Source of the DNA: Epichloe hybrida
Lineage: Eukaryota; Ascomycota; Sordariomycetes; Hypocreales; Clavicipitaceae
NCBI GenBank assembly: GCA_019022495.1
Contig: JAFEKR010000008.1
Coordinates: 1,054,001-1,118,000 of the forward strand
Length of the DNA: 64,000 nucleotides
Reading direction: 5' to 3'
The notes beneath the pieces were generated by a model. That model saw only the letters and a program-made list of their open reading frames with translations. It did not search any database and had not been told where the DNA came from. The position numbers were made by a program, and so were the translations under genes. This document shows, one piece after another, positions 60,100 to 64,000 of the stretch; position 1 is the first letter of the stretch, and each line of letters starts with the position of its first letter.

Positions 60100-61875
60100 T
60101 TACAAAGCCACCATACCGGCACCAACGCCGACAGCGACGAGCATGTACAGACCGACAGCGAAATCGCCAATGGAGAAGAGGCGCGCAACGGGGGCGCCAT
60201 GGACGGCAAAACTGTCGCCGGTGCTAGTAGTCTTGGCAGCACCACCGCCAACGGGGGCAGTGGCAGTGGCGGCCTTCTTGTTGACATCGCTGGCAGAAGC
60301 CAGAGCAGCCGCGCAGGAAGAGTCGGAGCTTCCGGCAGCGGTCTGGGCGGAGCCATCAAAGTCACAAGCAGTGCTGGCCTTCTTCTGGTTGTTGTAGTAG
60401 GCATCAAGGACGAAGGCGAGCTTGGCCTGGCTGTCGCACATGCTGTAAGCACCATAGACACCAGTGGTGGCGTTTGCATTGATACCAACGCAAGACTCAG
60501 GAGACTTGGTGCAGATGAAACCGAAAATCTCGCCCAACTTCTTCGGTGCGAGGTCAGACTTGGGAACGCAGGCTCGAGACTTGGACATGCAGTCGCAGAG
60601 CTTCTGGTCAGGGGTGGGCGGGAGAGCCTTGTTGGCTCGCCAGTTGTCGGTCATCTTGGGGCATTCATTCATCTTGCCAGTGGGCTTGTAGTCAGCCTCG
60701 TTGATAGCCTTGGGAGCCGCCTTCGTGACCTCCTTCTTCAGGGCATCGAAGTCCTTGAGCTTGGTAGCCTTGTCGCCGTTAACCTTAACGAGACCTAGCC
60801 AGCAAAAGCATTAGAATCTGCACGTTTCCACTTTGACGACTTCTGAACGTGGTCATTCAACTTACCATAGTCGTTGGCCTCCTGGAAGTACATGTACACA
60901 ATACCACCGCTGAAGACACCAGTCATTTCATCAGAGTAGAGAGCCCCAGTCTCCTGGAAGACACGGTTGGCGGCGCCTTCGTTGTTGCAGCCGTATTCGG
61001 CGAAGAAAACAGGAACCGAGTAATTCTCGAAGAACTTGACCTGCTGATCGTAGCCGGACTTCTGCATGCTGCTCTGTCCGCACCACGAGTAAATGTTGTA
61101 ACCCCAGAAGTCGATAGACTCCTCAGCGCTGTTGCAGTTGAAATAATCGGCAATCTCGGCACGAATATCTTTATCATCGTTGGCGGCGTAACCGACACCA
61201 ATCCAGCGGCTTATCTTCTTGTTGCCCTTGATATAGGCTTTGGTGTCACGAACGGCAGCCTTAACGAAGGCAGATGCTTGGGTGTTGTTCTTGGCGTTGG
61301 AGACCTCGTTCCCGGCGAAATAGCCGATAACGTTAGAGTACTTGGAGAGTTCATGGACGACTGCGGTGTAACGGGCAAACAACTCCGTGTTCCACTGAGG
61401 ACTGTCACGATTGATGGAGGAGTCGGGCTCGCTGAGATCGGAAATAACGTAGATACCAGCGTCCTGGAGCAGCTTCATGCAAGCAGTATGGTCGGCTTTA
61501 GGGTCAATGGCGTAAGTTCGAATGACGTTTGTGCCGAGTTCCTTTAGCAAAGGGACATCGCGCTTGCAGACCTTCTCATCTGAGAGAGGGTCGACGTAGT
61601 TCTTCTTGGCGTCGGCTCGTCGGCCAATGGTGCCACCGCTAGCACCAACTTCCTGCTGGTAAGCAACACCCTTCATGTAGAACTGGGTTCCGTTCTTGTA
61701 GAAAAACTTGGATCCCTGTATTGAACCAGATTTTGTCAGAGATAAGTTTGCGCATTAGAGAACCATCGTTCTGAATTGGCAACGGGCGTACCTTGGCCTC
61801 AATCGGCTGGAGATCGGCGGCAATGACGCTCCCTGCCAGGGCAAGGAGCGACATGGAGAGCTTAGCGATTCCCAT
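60100..61875 (-). CDS. GPI-anchored GH72 beta-1,3-glucanosyltransferase with X8 module (GAS1/GEL family)
   Basis: Cell-surface enzyme that cuts and rejoins beta-1,3-glucan to lengthen and cross-link wall glucan. Three exons, 61875-61792, 61715-60866 and 60794-60100, with introns of 76 bp (GTACGC...ATACAG) and 71 bp (GTAAGT...GGCTAG). The protein is 542 aa. The ATG at 61875 has a strong CACCATGG context and starts a signal peptide (about 1-20, ending SVIAA). In the GH72 domain the catalytic acids are GNE (E165, acid/base) and FFAEYGC (E268, nucleophile). The Cys-rich X8/CBM43-like module spans about 355-472, with nine cysteines in the segment. A Ser/Ala-rich linker and a hydrophobic C-terminal tail (last 21 residues) fit GPI attachment. 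All introns and motifs are intact. The exact paralogue (GEL/GAS number) is not assigned. Confidence 0.96.
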
Positions 61876-62979
61876 GGTGACTAGAATCAAATAAAGCTAG
61901 CACACAAAGATGATTGTATCGGTTCCTTTGTCTTTCCGCAAGGGGAATTTTTGGATGTAAAAGGGGGGGAAGGTTCTGTATGATAGAGAGTGTCGGGAAA
62001 TTTGGTTGAAAGTCGATTTAAATCGTCGTAGATCAAAGGAGTGTCAGGAAAGGCTTGACGAACGAGGCAGCCAACCTCTTGTGGTTTAATAAAAAAAAAA
62101 TACGACGGATATGAAAAAGAAGATAAAGAAGATGACAAGAGAGAGATTAGAATCTCAAGAACGGGTCTGAGTTCAGGGAATGAGTGTGGTTTTGTCTGTA
62201 GGCAGGTTCGAGAAGGAAGGACGGGGAGCGTGGGCAAGCAGGGTCCGCTGTGGCACAGGGGAGGCGGCTCAGGGGATGTGGCCATTTGTCGAGCAGCGAA
62301 ATTGGCAGCCGCCGATCCGGGTTAGCAAGGTTGTAGCAGACAGGCAATTGGCTCCAGGGGCTCATGCGGACGGCGGTTGTTGCCAATCCAATTCCCCTTA
62401 TTACTTACCTGCGGCATTCTCCAAAGAGCCATCCAGTCTCCAAAGCACTTCCCTGTCCCCCTTGTCGCGTGCCGTTATGTAACTCGCACGCGGGACCCGC
62501 TTCTCCTGAGGCGCAGCATTAGGGGATGTGTGTGTATTGGATCATTTGTATGTATGTATGTGTACATGCGGACTACATACGGATTACGGAGTATGTATGT
62601 ACGGATTAGAGGCTTGGGACCGGTTCAAGGGGTGCCCACGGGCACTAGCACTGGCTGGCACACTGGCCAATATTCGCTTCATTTGGATTGAAAGCAGGTC
62701 CTCCGTACCTCAGCACACGCTCCACGGAGTCCACGGAGTACAGAGGATCACTTTGCAAGCTCACAAAAAGACCGCCTTCGATTACGGAGTGTACTGCGCC
62801 ACAACTCGCAGCTTCGGGAACTCATGGAGCGACTCGTCGGGCATCCTGAAACAACCTGTTGAGTTTTTGACCGTCTCATCGATGCAGCCGCTGTCTTCCC
62901 TCCCTCGGGATGTTTGGCGTGCCATCAAAAACAAATCGAACCAACAAGTGGGGCGCTCCCTCGCATTGTCATTCTTGGA
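61876..62979. promoter_or_regulatory. Upstream region of the GH72 gene with CGGAGTA words
   Basis: About 1.1 kb without a convincing gene. CT/AG-rich runs lie near 61950-62130. The words TACGGAGTA, CACGGAGTCCACGGAGTAC and TACGGAGTGTAC occur near 62584, 62732-62750 and 62783. The open frames here (up to 156 codons at 62528-62998) lack domains and cross repeats. Confidence 0.45.
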
Positions 62980-62988
62980 GGCGTTTTC
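62980..62988 (+). repeat. 9-bp target site duplication, left
   Basis: GGCGTTTTC, identical to 63654-63662, flanking the MITE at 62989-63653. Confidence 0.85.
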
Positions 62989-63110
62989 GAGTACGTAAAC
63001 GCGCAGCAACGGATTTTTGAACGCGCAGCAGCAACTAAGCCCAAAACGGATGAGGTACCTCCGCACGCGTTTTTACGTAGGAAGGTACCTCCCTAATTTC
63101 GCGCACACTT
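62989..63110 (+). repeat. MITE left terminal inverted repeat
   Basis: 122 bp. It contains two ACGCGCAGCA units and two GGTACCT sites. Reverse complement of 63532-63653. Confidence 0.9.
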
Positions 63111-63531
63111 AGCAACGCGCACTACGCTTTTCTCGCGAATTCCTCCCGCGTATAATCAATATTATCATCAGGCAGCTTCTTTCTGCTATCAGTATAGCTT
63201 CACAAACCACTACAACACACTATATTAAGCCAATATCTATTAGTGCAGCAAAGCAGCTCTTTATATCACTAGATGCCTCACATTCCAGCGCCTTGGCAAG
63301 CACCATTCTCTTAAGTGGCTTAAAACAGTGTGCTACCTTATCCAACACCACAGTTAACACAACAGGTACCTCATTTTGTATATAATTCTAGTGAGAGACT
63401 AAGTCCCTTAGTATCTTAAAGTAGTTAATATGCTAGGTCAAGCCAGCCCGCCGCATGGTATTAACTAGCGCCACGCGGGCCATGATAGATAATTTCAGTA
63501 TCGTCAATAAACGCGCAGTCTACAGAGTTCC

Positions 63532-63653
63532 AAGTATGCGCGAAATCAGGGAGGTACCTTCCTACGTAAAAACGCGTGCGGAGGTACCTCATCCGTTTTG
63601 GGCTTAGTTGCTGCTGCGCGTTCAAAAATCCGTTGCTGCGCGTTTACGTACTC
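63532..63653 (-). repeat. MITE right terminal inverted repeat
   Basis: 122 bp, ending TTTACGTACTC. It pairs with 62989-63110 and is followed by the right target copy GGCGTTTTC (63654-63662). Confidence 0.9.
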
Positions 63654-63662
63654 GGCGTTTTC

Positions 63663-64000
63663 CATGCCGGTCACTGTCAAAGTAACATGTACATAGCATG
63701 CGCGCGTGCGTATCCCTTCAATCCGATGTGAAAAAGCAAAAAGGGGCAGGCAGCAGGGAGCAAGTTTGCATCGTCTCTATGTAATAGTCTGATGTCTGTT
63801 GTTTCTTGGCCCAACCACGTGCCCCATTGTGGTAATTACTCCGTACGGAGTACATACAACAAGGAAGCTAATCCGTAAACTCGTTCGTTGGTGTTGTTCC
63901 CAGGGCTGCAGTACATGTAGGGCAGCAGCAATGGACGAGCCCACCGTTCCTTCCCTTCAATTTTGTCATGATGTCTGGTATCCCGTAGTTGTCACAGATT
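63663..64000. other. Right-end intergenic sequence
   Basis: No gene recognised. It holds a perfect 16-bp palindrome TACTCCGTACGGAGTA at 63837-63852, the same word class as in the GH72 upstream region. Confidence 0.5.

Larger units (their letters stand above)
62989..63653. mobile_element. 665-bp Mutator-like MITE
   Basis: Terminal inverted repeats of 122 bp (62989-63110 and 63532-63653) begin GAGTACGTAAACGCGCAGCA and differ at about two positions, both A/G or C/T. A perfect 9-bp direct duplication GGCGTTTTC flanks the element. Long inverted repeats with a 9-bp duplication are the hallmark of MULE-type elements. There is no transposase; the 421-bp core has a short coding-like stretch on the minus strand (about 63400-63210). 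Presumably mobilised in trans by a MULE elsewhere. Confidence 0.82.

Noticed and set aside
51648..61875. Secondary-metabolite gene cluster
   Set aside because: A transporter and a GST occur together, but there is no synthase, P450 or cluster regulator; the other two genes are lipid and cell-wall housekeeping enzymes.
62528..62998. 156-codon open frame upstream of the GH72 gene
   Set aside because: No domain; it begins in a GTAT repeat and ends in the MITE. A 94-codon minus-strand frame there also crosses the MITE arm.
62989..63653. Tc1/mariner MITE with TA duplication
   Set aside because: A TA lies near each end, but the inverted repeat extends beyond it and a perfect 9-bp duplication flanks the longer ends, fitting a MULE better.

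Overview
The window looks like a chromosome segment of a filamentous ascomycete (Pezizomycotina, probably Sordariomycetes). The reasons are short spliceosomal introns with GTAAGT/GTACGT donors, a full-size PDR transporter, a GH72 cell-wall enzyme, Copia, chromodomain-Gypsy, Tad-like and hAT transposons, and a mutation pattern typical of repeat-induced point mutation (RIP). I cannot name the species. The window has two very different parts, with a sharp change in composition near 51.43 kb. 

Positions 1-51,430 are an AT-rich graveyard of nested transposons. In most of it CpA is depleted, CAA/CAG codons have become TAA/TAG, and pol reading frames survive only as stop-filled traces. I resolve: a Tad-like LINE ORF1 remnant (1-779); a truncated family-1 Copia end joined to a truncated family-2 Copia end (780-2563); a complete family-1 Copia (2789-9591, +); a family-3 Copia (9776-about 21834, +) split by a complete family-2 Copia (12224-18984, -, TSD AATAT); a 5'-truncated family-2 Copia (about 22236-27652, +); a hAT transposase pseudogene with introns (28035-31248, +) carrying a 220-bp SINE-like insertion; and a 5'-truncated chromodomain Gypsy (about 31965-51070, +) split by a complete family-2 Copia (32342-39108, -, TSD GGCGT) and a complete family-1 Copia (43496-50299, -, TSD GTAAG). 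No functional host gene is visible in this part. 

Positions 51,431-64,000 have normal composition and hold four intact, intron-containing genes: a PDR/ABCG drug-efflux transporter (-), a Ure2-like glutathione S-transferase (+) divergent from it across a 967-bp shared intergenic region, a PAP2 lipid phosphatase (-), and a GPI-anchored GH72 beta-1,3-glucanosyltransferase with an X8 module (-). Transporter and GST fit a detoxification pair (conjugation and export), which is inference from adjacency. The right end holds a 665-bp Mutator-like MITE with 122-bp inverted repeats and a 9-bp target duplication. 

The strongest general observation is that in all eleven paired or fragmentary Copia LTRs of families 1 and 2 the edge facing outward from the element keeps its CpA sites while the edge facing inward is heavily mutated, so RIP appears to fade over roughly the last 100 bp of a repeat.
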